DNA of 64,000 bases from Allolobophora icterica (GCA_963556255.1 OY744604.1:20643066-20707065); one strand, 5' to 3'; positions 52,443 to 62,955 are shown, counted from the first letter of the stretch. Numbers and translations: made by a program. The notes: generated from the letters alone by a model not told the origin.

Positions 52443-55400
52443 ATGAGACAAGATAGTACCAATGCGGGTAAAATCCAAGGGGCTATACGGAAGGCCAAGG
52501 CTGAAGTACTAAAACTCTTCGAGGAGTACACTAATGAAGGATCGGTGTGGAGAATTCGAAGAGTCATAGCGCTAGACCTCGGTGTTGCAAGATATCAACC
52601 ATTTCGAGCCAGGTGCTACTTTCCCACACCAAGGTATGTACCACCCCGCACGGTTATTAACGTGCAAAACACAGATAATTAATCGCTGCTTCGAGTGTAA
52701 AATATTAGCGGCAATGTACACAGCAGAACAAAACCCTCAGCGTGCAACTAAGTATCAGGTCCAACTCTGTGAGCTGGATTTTACAAAAATCGATTTTCCT
52801 GTAAAGATAACGGATATCTACAAGTTTGAGCGTCAAAACCCAACTACAAGCGTTTCATTCTTCGGATGGGATAAAGAGAAAAGAAAATAATTTCTGTATC
52901 CGATTCGCATCTCAAACCGAGTCAGTGTTCACAATATCGATCTTTTACTGTTGGCCGACGATGCAAGTGAAAATTTTCATTATGTCTAGATCAAGGTTTT
53001 CAAAAAGAGTAAATTTGAAGTGCGAAAATATCCTTGCCGTCGCTGTCTTCATGTCTTCTCCACAGAAACCCTCTTGCATGAACACATTATAGACTGTATG
53101 GGCTTTAGTAAAAATCCACAGAAAATTTTTGATGCCTGAAAAAGGTAAAATATCCTCACATATAAAAATCACCACAAACAAATGCGAGCCCCGTACATCA
53201 TCTACGTCGACTTCGAGGCATTGAACGAAGGTGCAGCCATGAACCCCAACGAGAGCAACACCAGACAGATAGCTGAGCAGAAACCATGCAGCTTCTGTTA
53301 TATAGTGGTTCGATGCGACGGCCGCACGAAGAAGCCGGTTCTATGCCGTGGAGAGAACGCCGTTGAAGAGTTCCTACAACGACTACAAGGCGAGCTGGCC
53401 TCTATCAAACAAAGGCTGCCCACCCCGTCTAAAATGGTTATGTCAGCGGCCGATCACCAATCCTTCCGCCAGGCTATTGAATGTCACATCTGCGGAAGAG
53501 CGCTCGAAACGGACAAAGTTGGTGACCACTGGCATATCACCGGTAAGTACTAGGAGCCGCTCACAACACTTGCAACCTCAAACTTCGAATATATCCAGAT
53601 AAGTGTAAGGTACCAGTAGCCTTCCACAATCTACGAGGTTGCGACAGCCATCTCATAATGCAAACGATAAGTAGCTGTGAGGCCGAACAGGATGAAACAA
53701 CTGAAATTAACTGCATCCCAAACAATATGAGAAATACATGACATTCAACATAGGACAACTACAGTTCATCGACAGTCTCCAGTTTCTAAACAGCTCATTA
53801 GACAAGCTGTCCGGAAATTTAACGTTAGAAGATATAAAAGTCACAACAGCATACATAAACGAAACTTTTATTCACGATGATAGGACAAAACTAGATCTTT
53901 TGAGGCGAAAGGGTGTGTACGAGCACATTGAGGTTTACAGCCGCTTCGAAGAAGATCGACTTCCACCCAAAGAAGCGTTCTGCAGCAGGCTGTCCCGAGA
54001 GAACATCTCGGATGCGGATTATGAGCACGCCCAACGAGTATGGAACGAATTCAAATGTAAGACTCTGAGTGACTATCACGACCGGTACCTCCGCACGGAT
54101 GTACTTCTACTAGCCGATGTATTCTAGACCTTCAGAGCCACATCGATGAAGCACTGCAGTCTGGACCCCGCTAACTACTTCTTCTTACCAGGAATGGATT
54201 TGTTGAACGCTTTGTTGAACGCTTTGTTGAAAAAGACAAAAATCGAGCTAGAACTTTTAACGGACATAGACATGCATTTCCTCGTAGAAAAAGATCTCAG
54301 AGGTGGAATCTCGATGGTATCTAAGCGCTTCGCAAAAGCCAACAACTCGCAATGCCCCGACCATGATATCACGAAGCCAGACAACTGGATCATGTATCTC
54401 GACGCGAGTAATCTTTACGGTTGGGTGGTGCAACAGTTACTTCCAGTTGGATGATTCCACAGAGAAAGGCCAACTCGACGAAATGTTGGAAACTCCAGAA
54501 CGCTTCCTGCTCGAAGTCGATCTTGAGTATCCGGAGCACCTCCACGATGCCCATATCGACTATCCCCTAGCCACGGAGACCGTGACAGTCCAAGAGGAGT
54601 GGTTGAGTGACAATCGGTGTGTGCTTATGAACGAAATGGGAGGCAAGTTCATAAAGCATGTAAAGTTAGTACCCAGCCTACGACCTAAGGAGCGGTATAT
54701 GGTTCATAACCGAAATCTTAAACTCGTTGGGCCTACGAGTTGTTAAGATCCATCGTGCCGTTAAATTCAGACAAGAAGCGTGGATGGCTCCATACATCGA
54801 GATGAATACGAAATTAAGAGCGAAGGCAACGTCAGAGTTTGAGAAAGATTTCTTCAATCTGGCTAATAACATACCGCGGTCTTTGGTAATACGATGGAAA
54901 ATCTTAGAAACAGAATCAGGGTCGACCTGGTACCGACCTCAAAAGTTGGCAAACTTCGTAAACTCATCGACGATCCTGCCTACATATCGCAGAAAATCTT
55001 CAACGGCCAACGCGCCGCGACACACAGTTTGAAGACCAATCTCAGGTTAAACAGACCTGTATATGTCGGCCAGGCTGTCCTCGACCTCAGCAAGCATCTT
55101 ATGTACGAATTCTGGTACAACGACGTGAAAAACCACTACGGAGAAAAAGCCCAGCTCCTGTACACGGACTCAAACAACCTGTTATTTCAGGTTGAAACTC
55201 CGAACGCCTACGACGATATGTGGAAAAAAAGACTTATACAACTGTAGCGAGCTTTCAAACGATGGTCCATACCACAGTGCAGAAAACAAGAAAGTCGTGG
55301 GCAAGTTCAAGGACGAATGCAATGGAGTCGCCATTGCTGAATTCGTGGGATTACGCCCGAAGATGTACTCGATCTTAAAATCTTGTGGTTCAGAGATCAG

Positions 55401-55640
55401 GAAAGCAAAAGACGATCAGAGCGCAGTTGTGAAGAAGGATCTGCACCACGAGATATAGAAGGAATGCCTGGCGAATGAGAAGAGATGCGACACACATAAG
55501 TCGTTCTTCGAAGCCACAACAACCTGATAAGTGTGTACGAGCAGAATAAGGTCAGCCTCTCTCCACTAGACACAAAAAGTGTATATCTCAGGACGGGATC
55601 ACAACGTTGGCATACGGGCACTACAAAATTAACGACGGCT
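52443..55640 (+). pseudogene. Polinton protein-primed DNA polymerase B, broken
   Basis: Family-B polymerase that would copy the element using a terminal protein as primer. In order: NTDN and RCFECKILAAMYTAEQNP (52,665-52,735), ITDIYKFERQNP (52,805-52,845), exonuclease motif I IIYVDFEALNE (53,195-53,230; Asp and Glu present), HNLRGCDSHLIM (53,621-53,658), DYHDRYLRTDVLLLADVF (54,070-54,123), palm motif A YLDASNLYGW (about 54,394-54,423), the motif B region around FFNLANN (54,850), LNRPVYVGQAVLDLSKHLMY, and motif C YTDSNNLLF (55,158-55,184). Motif C normally has Asp-Thr-Asp, and here the second Asp is Asn. At least eight frame changes or stops (for example 52,680, 53,551, 54,125, 54,745, 55,245) make it inactive. 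It ends near 55,640 (GITTLAYGHYKI). Confidence 0.88.
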
Positions 55641-55659
55641 GAGTATTCTATCGGGGGGT

Positions 55660-56600
55660 AGCTCAGTGCCCATATGAACCAAAAGCAGCTCCTCACGTTC
55701 AAAACCGCGGCAAGGCCCATCCAACAGATGGAACAAAGTCGGTTGGCCAACCTGTCAAACAACATCCGAAATAGCTTAATGGTAAGCGACCAGTTAGGAT
55801 CGATAGCGCGTTTGCTACCATCCTCGAGTTCGCCTGCAGCTTACAAGTACCAAACGAGATCGTTATGTCCAAGAATGTGTTCATCCAAGCCAACGACACG
55901 ACGAGCGGAAAGAGAAGGCTCTGTGCCACTTTAGCAGTTGTAATCGCTTCAGCCGGCTTCGTGTCGAGCAAACGCGTAGGCTCGTCGTTTAACGCAGCCA
56001 CAACTTTAGGCAAACGTCGAACCCATTCGACTGACCGTTCTGATAACCCCCTTGTGGAAAAAACAATTCTTGAGCGTAATGGGCACCGAAAAGTCGCTCG
56101 GCCAGAGTCCGGTTAAAGCATTCGACGATGCCCTGTTGGCGATAGTTTCCAGCTTGTCCTCGTCTTACAAGCACATCATGCTTCGCCAGCAACGGTGTTA
56201 AAATACCCATAAATCGCGTCCAGGATCGACCTGAAGTAGTCGAGGCCAATCGAGTGGACACAGCTTATGGATCCGGCTTAATTTTAAAGCGGCGGCGACT
56301 TCGGTCGCACTTTCATCAATCAACGGTTCAGCTTCTTTGTATCGTGAGGCAACATCAACAACAGTGAGAGCGTATTTATAAGTCTTTCGACCTACTTTAT
56401 CGTGAGGTAAAAACAAGAGATCGGCTTGGTGTACGGCGTTTGGTCGATTTTCCTCAAACTTTGGATGCGGTATGCGGCGTGGAACGGGTAGAGAAATCTG
56501 CCACACAGCTTGTTTCTTCAGCCAATCGCGAGCCTCGGCCTCGGGAGACCTTGGCGGCTGAGGCCAGTTTTTCGCCGCAGCCTAACCTCGCCAGTAACCT
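55660..56600 (-). pseudogene. Polinton integrase, broken
   Basis: Retrovirus-like DDE integrase inserting the element. Minus-strand order: ARDWLKKQAVWQISLPVPRR (about 56,545-56,480), NAVHQADLLFLPHDK (first Asp, about 56,420), YKYALTVVDVASRYKEAEPL, QVDPGRDLWVF (second Asp, about 56,225), GIVECFNRTLAERLF (catalytic Glu, about 56,125), ALNDEPTRLLDTKPAEAI, then the chromo-like C-terminus GELEDGSKRAIDPNWSL (about 55,830-55,780) and LLDGPCRGFEREELLLV. All three catalytic acidic residues are visible, but frames change at about 56,240, 55,990 and 55,860. It converges with the polymerase gene, about 20 bp apart. Confidence 0.85.
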
Positions 56601-56689
56601 CTAGGACTGTAATAGACGGTTGAATGGTGCTCAAACATTTAAGTAAAACTATATATTTCAAACAGGTAAACACATACACAAATGAAAAC

Positions 56690-57260
56690 TCACCGCCGTC
56701 GATCTTGAATTCCGACGCCCATCCCCAACGTCAATTTCGTTGACATACTGGCCGATACGAGCCGAGCGTCCTTCTCATAATCTGGAGTGTCATTGATGAG
56801 CGTGATTTTCGACGCGGCTGCAGCGAGGATATCATCTGTGTTGTTGCGTCCTGGAGTATCTTTATGATCTGCGTAAGCCACGTCGTGGTCGAGGCACACA
56901 CGGTCGAACTGATTAACACCGTGATAGCGCTGTGTCAGCCGTTTATCGAGTTTTGTGAATGGTCCACATAAGAGTATGTTCCTGTGTTCTGAAAAGAACC
57001 TTCCGGAATATCTTCCGAAGACATACCGGATGGAAGGCTCATGTGCATCTCAGGCAGAGGTAGAGTGTTGAGAGCGCTATTCTGGAGAGAACCGCCAGTC
57101 ATTCGCGTTTTCGAAGACAAAATCTGGCTCTTCTTTACACCACAGACGGCACAGGTTTCCTTCTTGGCTGGTCGTCTGTTTCGTAGCTCGCCGTTTCTTT
57201 CATTTCAAGTCTCAGTGTGTTTCTTACATCGCAGGCAATACATTGTTTTCGTTGAATAAA
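56690..57260 (-). pseudogene. Polinton zinc-ribbon plus PLA2-like protein, broken
   Basis: Minus strand. An N-terminal zinc ribbon is formed by CIACDVRNT (about 57,240-57,215) and ETCAVCGVKKSQ (about 57,160-57,125), two CxxC pairs resembling the small zinc-finger family DUF5679. Then come LPEMHMSLPSGMSSEDIPEG and a conserved linker, followed by CGPFTKLDKRL and QFDRVCLDHDVAYADHKD (about 56,915-56,865). Here the His-Asp pair is in the context of phospholipase A2-type catalytic loops, as in parvoviral VP1 and Polinton-encoded PLA2-like proteins. The domain is known to help membrane escape in some viruses; that role here is inference. Frame changes occur at about 57,135 and 56,965. Confidence 0.72.
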
Positions 57261-57382
57261 ATCACAACTCGTTGTCTCTATACGGAAATAACAAATTTCT
57301 ACCTCGAAGCCGACGTTGAAAAAAAACACCACCATTGGTTGTTGCCATCCAACATATGGTGTATCATCTGAAGGCCTAGCGA

Positions 57383-57710
57383 ATGTGGAAAAACAAACCT
57401 ACTGCTCAACCTATTTCTGAAAAGGGTATCTACGTTTTGACCGGCTGTACCTCTACTCGAAGGCTCTGGGACAGGAAAAGATCAGTTCCTCGGTACTGGG
57501 TTACAGAACTCGAAAAAGTGGTTGGCAATAAGTGGCGTCTTTTCACTCATTATCCGAAGACATAATTCCAGTCGAGTCTTTAAAAAAGAACACCAGAAGC
57601 CACCTAGTCTTCGATGACGTCATGCTCTAAAAACAGGGGCCAATAGAGAAGTACTTTACCATGGGTCGTCACGGTGGAGCGTAATGCTTTTACTTAGCTC
57701 AGAATTAACT
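57383..57710 (+). pseudogene. Polinton packaging ATPase (FtsK/HerA-type), fragment
   Basis: The plus frames together give a P-loop-like EGSGTGKDQFL (57,459-57,491; degenerate, with Asp where Ser/Thr is usual), KEHQKP, RSHLVFDDVML (57,595-57,627; Walker B with two Asp) and EKYFTMGRHGGA followed by a stop and CFYLAQN (57,652-57,705). FDDVML plus YFTxGRH is the signature of Polinton and large-DNA-virus genome-packaging ATPases. The gene is cut at about 57,710 by a LINE D fragment, and the C-terminal part was not found beyond it. Confidence 0.72.
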
Positions 57711-58040
57711 CAGAATTACACTCACATCCTACGCCGCCTCTTTCCACCCCAAATACGTCGGACTTATTCCCTTCGTCCTCGTTCACATGAATATTCTCTT
57801 CCACCAAAAGATGACAAGAATTTCATCCCCCGCCTTCCACATATAAGAATCCTCAATCCATCTGACTAATTCTCAAATCTCGCTAGCACATACATTTCTT
57901 TGTCATAGCACTGGAAATATATACTTATTATTTATTATTTCATTATTACTATTATTGCTGTGATGTAAGCTGTGATGCGGTGTTCCATTTCGTTTGAGTC
58001 TCCCATGACAATAAACTCTTCGATTAATCTTTGTGACTAC
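57711..58040 (+). mobile_element. LINE D 3' fragment inside the Polinton
   Basis: HILRRLFPPQIRRTYSLRPR and SHEYSLPPKDDKNFIPRLPH, then a stop at 57,867. The 3' UTR ends near CAATAAACTCTTCGATTAAT (58,010-58,030). The copy is 5'-truncated. Its left border falls in a short direct repeat (CTCAGAATTA twice, 57,699-57,720). Confidence 0.8.
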
Positions 58041-58109
58041 TTACTTCGTCTTTTGTTTTTCTCTATCCGTTTACCGTATTTTTTATTTTTTGGTTTTCTT
58101 GTTCTAGCT

Positions 58110-58262
58110 GCCTTCACTCGCAATTGCTTTTCGTCGTGAAAATTCCGGCACAGTATCAAATGCTGTAATCGGGAGCGCCTCTGAGTAGTAGTAGACTTCA
58201 AGAAGCGCTATAGAAATATCCCGAATAAAATAAATAAAATAAATAAAATAAAATAAATAGCC
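58110..58262 (+). mobile_element. LINE A 3' tail with AAATA-type repeat
   Basis: CGGGAGCGCCTCTGAGTAGT, AAGAAGCGCTATAGAAATAT, then AATAAAATAAATAAAATAAA (58,225-58,260). The LINE A block matches other copies, but the tail repeat differs. Confidence 0.8.
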
Positions 58263-58314
58263 GACATACAACCACGATGTGGACAAAAGATTCGTCTAAA
58301 CAGGAGCGAGACGG

Positions 58315-58784
58315 GTGAACCAAGGACTTTTAAGCTCGGAGAAACCGACTGAGGCAGCGTCTTGTGGAAGAGAAACTCGGCGAAGCCAATCTTCTATGCG
58401 ATGCCACAAAGCTTTTCAAGCCAATTGCTACCGCTACAGCCGAATAAGTAGATATATTCTTTCTTTCTTTCGGCATGGTTTTAAACCTCCGAGCGAGCTC
58501 GATTTAGCCGTCTCAGAAGCGGTAACTCCTAAGGAGCTGGAGAAAGTTACCAGCGCTTTACAGGACTCGCTTGCACACATTACCGAAGCCGCTAATTATA
58601 ACCCGATAGCAGCTTTGTTCGGAGATTCTGGAGGAACAGGCGTTCCTGCACTTCCAGCACCCCGAACCCCACCGGCATTGTTAGGCGATCCAAACAAATA
58701 TATCAACGTCGAGGCAATCATACGGCATGGTTTTAAACCTTCAAGCGAGTTCGATTTAGCCGACACGGTAGTTTCTGAAAAGTT
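58315..58784 (+). pseudogene. Polinton late-type gene, 5' part
   Basis: An open plus frame with SEAVTPKELEKVTSALQDSL, NYNPIAALFGDSGGTGVPAL and a proline-rich stretch. An alternative frame reads GEANLLCDATKLFKPIATAT near 58,380-58,447, so a frameshift lies before 58,470. The segment beginning RHGFKP is present twice (58,473 and 58,723). The frame is then interrupted by the Mutator-like element at 58,785 and continues after it. I do not recognise the protein. Its place in the Polinton suggests a virion or packaging role (inference). Confidence 0.5.
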
Positions 58785-59342
58785 GGTATGCGGACGTTTC
58801 GTCCTGGGACGATTTGTCACGAACGATTCGTCCTGGGACGATTCGTCACGAGGACGTTTCGTCCCAGGACGATTCGTCAGAAGGTAACATTCAACAAATC
58901 TACCAAAGTGACATGACAATCGAACGATCGATTGTCATGGATATTCCAGTTCTAGGTGTTTTCGTTTTATTATGTACCTATAACTAAACTGTTCAGATTT
59001 GTTACCATGGCAATCTATCGTATTAGTCTTTTTTAGTCTGGAATAACCATGACAATCGAACGTTTTAGTCTGTAGACAATCAATTTTTTTTGTCTTTTGA
59101 CATGAGAATCGATCTTTTGTTATCACTTTGGTAGATTTTTTTAGTTTTATCCTCCAGTCTTTTTAGTCTGAAATATCCATGACAATCGATCTTTTGTTGT
59201 CACTTTGGTAGATTTGTTGAGTTTTATCCTCAGTATTTTTTAGTCCTCTGACTTATCGTCCTGGGACGAAAGATCCTCGTGACGAATCGTCCTGGGACGA
59301 ATCGTCCCAGAACGAATCGCCCCAGGACGAAACGTCCCCAAA
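58785..59342. mobile_element. Mutator-like MITE, 558 bp, 11-bp duplication
   Basis: TCTGAAAAGTT is repeated exactly at 58,774-58,784 and 59,343-59,353. The ends run GGTATGCGGACGTTTCGTCC and the complement of GGACGAAACGTCCCCAAA. Both termini contain stacked copies of the palindrome TCGTCCTGGGACGA. The middle carries CATGACAATCGA repeats (58,912, 59,047 and 59,180). A 9-11-bp duplication with long inverted ends fits the Mutator group. It sits in a Polinton reading frame. Confidence 0.82.
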
Positions 59343-60069
59343 TCTGAAAAGTTAATTAGCGAGGTAAATCGCAACACCCTGGGCAAGGAGAAAACGATAG
59401 CCAATAAGCAAGGGGACAATGAAAAGCTAGATGCGTGATTGCAGATGTTGAAGCCCTAAAGGAATATAAAAAGCGAATTCGTGTACTGTTAGCGGGCCAC
59501 TGCCTCACAAAAAAGAGAAAGGGTTTTGTTGTCCCAGCCGTTCCTCTGAAATTAAAAGGTAACGCGTTGGGTGAGCTCTCCGTTGACCCAGCCGCGTTGT
59601 CTGCCGGAAGCCTGAGAGTGTTTAAAGGTGGGAATCTCTCTCTCGAATCCCATGCAGATGAGTCGCTATTCAGCCTGCTCACGAAACGATTCGTAAAGAC
59701 TAAGCAATATTCTCCTCAGGCAATCAAGACTTTTAAAAGCTCGTACAGATGTCTGGGCTGCCTATTCACGGTAGGAAGAGTAAAAGTTCCAATTGATTCG
59801 CGACGGCGGTACAATTCTACAATGATCCAAACGCCCTGGTAGAGAGGTAACAGCTCTTGGTGGTCTTTAGAACGGCGGGAAAAACTGGTCTCGACAACGA
59901 AATCTCCGCCATTCTTGATGAGCTACTGCGTTCCGGTGCGATCACCAAAGAGCTGGCACTCGAGTTGAACATAAACATGCTCGTAAAAAAAGTAAAAAAC
60001 ATGGAACGTACGGATAAAATACTCGAAGAAATCCGAGAAGTTTTACAGCCTGGTTGTGTCCTCAGATAA
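59343..60069 (+). pseudogene. Polinton late-type gene(s), continuation
   Basis: After the inserted element the frame goes on as SEKLISEVNRNTLGKEKTIA, then (59,435-59,842) ALKEYKKRIRVLLAGHCL, KKRKGFVVPAVPLKLKG, ALSAGSLRVFKGGNLSLES, and KRFVKTKQYSPQAIKTFKSS. The next piece (to 60,069) has FRTAGKTGLDNEISAILDEL and LLRSGAITKELALELNINML. Separate stops at 59,427, 59,840 and within LVERxQ show decay. I cannot name the products. They are likely structural because they lie between the ATPase and a capsid-like remnant. Confidence 0.5.
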
Positions 60070-60850
60070 CACCATTGTACCTGGATAATAAAAAAGCCTT
60101 TGAGATGGCCTTGTTGAATCTCGACACTTACAACTCAATACCCAACATCGATGGTACCAACTATACTAAAATTTTCTTTAGGCTGTAAAAGCTCTCGAAT
60201 TTCTTCGAGTATTTTCTCCAGTCTACAGTTCCAACAATGGTACGACGTGGAAGACGAGCGTTTTGCCCGACAGAAGCTACGAGATCGCGCAGTTTGACGA
60301 TGATATCAGCCGCCAGTTAGAAAAGCAGAATCCGCCGACAGGTGTTGCATAACTCAGCCTTGATTCTCCTATTACCATAGGGGCTAACGCATCAACCCTA
60401 AGCGCCTTCTTGAAAATTACGAATGCCGCTTATAAGGTAGGTATGGCCGCATCTACCATCTGGTAAACGCTCGGTTTTAACCCTCAGACGCCTGGCCCTG
60501 GTTATACAGAGTGAGAAAATCCAGTCGATATTCTCAGATTTGACACAATCTTGGTAAATGGCGACATTATCTCTGGATAGTACAGCACTGGTAGCCAGTG
60601 GCTATAAGATAATCTATAGTTTTTCCCGGATCTGTAGCCCGGCTATAAGATAATCGAGTCTCCGAAAAATGTAATGTATCTACCAGTTTCACCGGTTGGT
60701 AACGTAAAGCCTAAGGGCATTTGTTTGTGGCTGACCGACCAGAATGGTGAACAATTAAACCTCCGCGGTTCCAGTTAGGAGAAAAGACTGAAAAATATCT
60801 GAAGCTTTTGCATGACATGATAGGTCTCGACTCAATCAAGCTAGCGTCTA
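60070..60850 (+). pseudogene. Polinton capsid-type protein remnant (tentative)
   Basis: Fragments in frame-shifted order: AFEMALLNLDTYNSIPNIDG, TTWKTSVLPDRSYEIAQFDD, ITIGANASTLSAFLKITNAA, VDILRFDTILVNGDIISG, PGYKIIESPKNVMYLPVSPV and CLWLTDQNGEQLNLRG. The beta-strand-rich alternation and the end (LTDQNGxxLNLRG) resemble structural proteins that accompany Polinton genes in invertebrate genomes. I cannot say whether it is the major or minor capsid protein. At least seven stops are present. Confidence 0.5.
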
Positions 60851-62356
60851 CAGGTAAAGTTAAAGTTTCCCAGTGTTGTGTGAAGAAGGAAGTGATCCAG
60901 ACTTTTGCTATTTGAAACTTGAATTAATAATAATTTTAATAATACTAATCATAAAAGTAATATATAAGCCACAGTTTATTAACAAAAACATCTACAAAAA
61001 AACTAACAGATTGTGTGCCATCAGCAGGGGCATCTACACCATAGAAACCTTGGAGCAAATGCTCCATCCAAGAAATAGGGGAGATCTGTCAGTGTGTGTG
61101 CCACCATTTTAGGGGGAAGGAACGGGGAGAGGGAAGAAGAGGAGGAAAAGGGACGTTGCTCCAATGACTTAGGGGGCGATAGACGCCCCTGGCCATCAGT
61201 AAGTCACTCTGCTGCAACTGATGCCTGCAAAGTGTATTCTCATTTGTCTGAACTTGGTCACTTGAACACCAGAGGGCACAAGTCGCTCATACATTGATGT
61301 CTGCATCATCTGGGACAGTGCACATGACACTAATAAAATTAGTAAACATTAGTAAAAAAATCAACTGGCCTTTATTGTTGGCATTGAAAACTGTCTTATC
61401 GACACGGCATCACCTCAAGATTGCTGAACATTGGTATCGCTTTCATTATTGCTTGAAATGTTATATAAATCAGTATGAATGCTACTTAAAGTGCTGTTTG
61501 TCCTGTACCCACAAATGCACAAAATCCTTAGAATTAATGCTTCATCCCTCTCTAAATGACTGAAATTTGTATGCTAATTTTTGGCTTCATTCATCATGAT
61601 GGTCTTCTAATGAGACTGTAAAACGAAACAGGATCACTGAATTTCTGGTATTATTTCTCTGCAACCATCTCAAAAGTGTAAAAATAGCCAATGGGAAAAT
61701 TATAGCTTATTTACTGCTCTAATTAAGTTAACTATTTACATATCATGAACGCTGGTTCTCTAACATCAAACGGCTGTGAGCCTATGGCCTGTGTGGCCAG
61801 TTGTCTGTTGTCACAGTGTTGCGCCTGTAACATGCTAAGGGGTAATCATTAGATGCTGGTGTTACAGGCTTCATTTTGCTTCACAGTGTAAACCTGTAAT
61901 TTATGGCAGAACTTTGCTTAGAAGGTTTACAACGTATTTGCTCTGAACTGCCACCAGAACTCTAGTACATCTTGAACCAATGAGTGTTTTTGTTTGGCAG
62001 GGTAACACAGCAAAGTGAGGTATTTAAGTAATCACTGATTTGTTAAAGACCTCAGTTAACTGTAGTCCTAATTAGTGTTGTCCTTTGGCATTGAAAGATC
62101 TTCTCAGTGAAGTGCAAACTCCAGCCACTGAGTGACCTTTCGTTATGAATTCCAAGACTTTCCAACTGAATACATCAACATTGGCTTCTTGAACTAAGTG
62201 GGTATAGACAAATTAAACATGCAATCTGCCAGCCTTGTAGCATCTTGCTTGTTGTTGTTGATAAACCTGTTGACCTAATTGCTTCTGTTAATTGTTTCTT
62301 GAATGTATCAATTGATGCAGGAAAACGTTTATTGTCCCTATGTACTGAAGTCTCAG
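60851..62356. other. 1.5 kb without a confirmed exon, probably intron or 5' flank
   Basis: The plus frames at 60,873-61,112, 61,094-61,297 and 61,294-61,563 have no domain and no supporting splice signals. The stretch leads directly into the first possible exon at 62,357. Confidence 0.4.
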
Positions 62357-62399
62357 ACAGCAATGACAGTGAAGGGGAAGGAGAAAGAAGAGGCTTTAA
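62357..62399 (+). CDS. possible exon of the right-edge host gene
   Basis: An acceptor (CTGAAGTCTCAG) precedes 43 nt and a GTAGAA donor follows. Two frames are open. The one joining in phase with the next exon reads TAMTVKGKEKEEAL. The other, DSNDSEGEGERRGF, is more like the acidic downstream exons but would create a stop after splicing. The exon is therefore only a suggestion. Confidence 0.4.
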
Positions 62400-62886
62400 G
62401 TAGAAACATTTGACAGTTTAACAGATTTATAACTGTATTTACATTATTATGCTTTATATTTATGCTTTTATGCAGTTACAAAGGCCTCGGAAAATGAGGA
62501 AGACGATTCAGACAAGGATCCTGCCTGGACTCCCGTTGATCACCCCCCGTCAGTGAGTACAACAATGTTTCGGTAGTGTAATTAAATGAACACTTGTGTT
62601 ATAGTTTTTGTTTGTGTGCTCACATTGCTTCTACCATTTGCCTTCTGGGTCAGGAGAGAATTGATGTTACAGTAAACTATGCTGATGTTTTCATGCAGCA
62701 TTAAAGTTGGCGATGTTTTAAGAGTTCGGTTGTTTGCCGGGCTGTCCCCTCTGGTCATAAGAACCATCACTGACTAGATTCAGCAGTGATATGAACTCGG
62801 TATTAAGTAGAAACATTTGACAGTTTGACAGATTTATAACTGTATTTACATTATTATGCTTTATATTTATGCTTTTATGCAGTTAC
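62396..62886 (+). repeat. 84-bp direct duplication carrying a 3' splice site
   Basis: 62,396-62,479 and 62,803-62,886 are identical except for one or two bases. Each holds TTAAGTAGAAACATTTGACA, GATTTATAACTGTATTTACA and a TTTATGCAG acceptor followed by TTAC. The first acceptor serves an exon. The second stands 70 bp upstream of the next exon, within the intron. Confidence 0.9.
62476..62552 (+). CDS. exon of an uncharacterised host gene (acidic segment)
   Basis: The acceptor TTTTATGCAG and donor GTGAGT frame 77 nt that read (phase 2 leftover) TKASENEEDDSDKDPAWTPV and DHPPS. It is rich in Asp, Glu and Ser, as in disordered linkers of chromatin proteins. The exon ends in phase 0, matching the next exon. 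No domain allows the gene to be named. Confidence 0.7.
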
Positions 62887-62955
62887 TAAGTTTCACACTC
62901 TTTATCAGTCCTGAATTTCACAGTATTTGAGTGAGACTTTGATTTCTTGGTACAG

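Larger units (their letters stand above)
52443..60850. mobile_element. decayed Polinton/Maverick, about 8.4 kb of coding core
   Basis: A large self-replicating, virus-like DNA transposon recognised by its gene set: protein-primed DNA polymerase B (+), retrovirus-type integrase (-), a zinc-ribbon plus PLA2-like protein (-), an FtsK/HerA-type packaging ATPase (+) and late-type genes (+). Polymerase and integrase are tail to tail. All genes are broken. Terminal inverted repeats were not found, and the left side is cut by Gypsy sequence at 52,441. Three later insertions lie inside it: LINE D (57.7 kb), LINE A (58.1 kb) and a Mutator-like element (58,785-59,342). No major-capsid or protease gene is identified with certainty. 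Confidence 0.85.

Noticed and set aside
55674..56116. Plus-strand frames over the integrase
   Set aside because: The minus strand reads as a coherent integrase through this interval, so the plus frames are shadows.
58596..58919. 107-codon minus-strand frame with TNRPRTKRP repeats
   Set aside because: Generated by the CGTCCTGGGACGA palindromes of the Mutator-like element.
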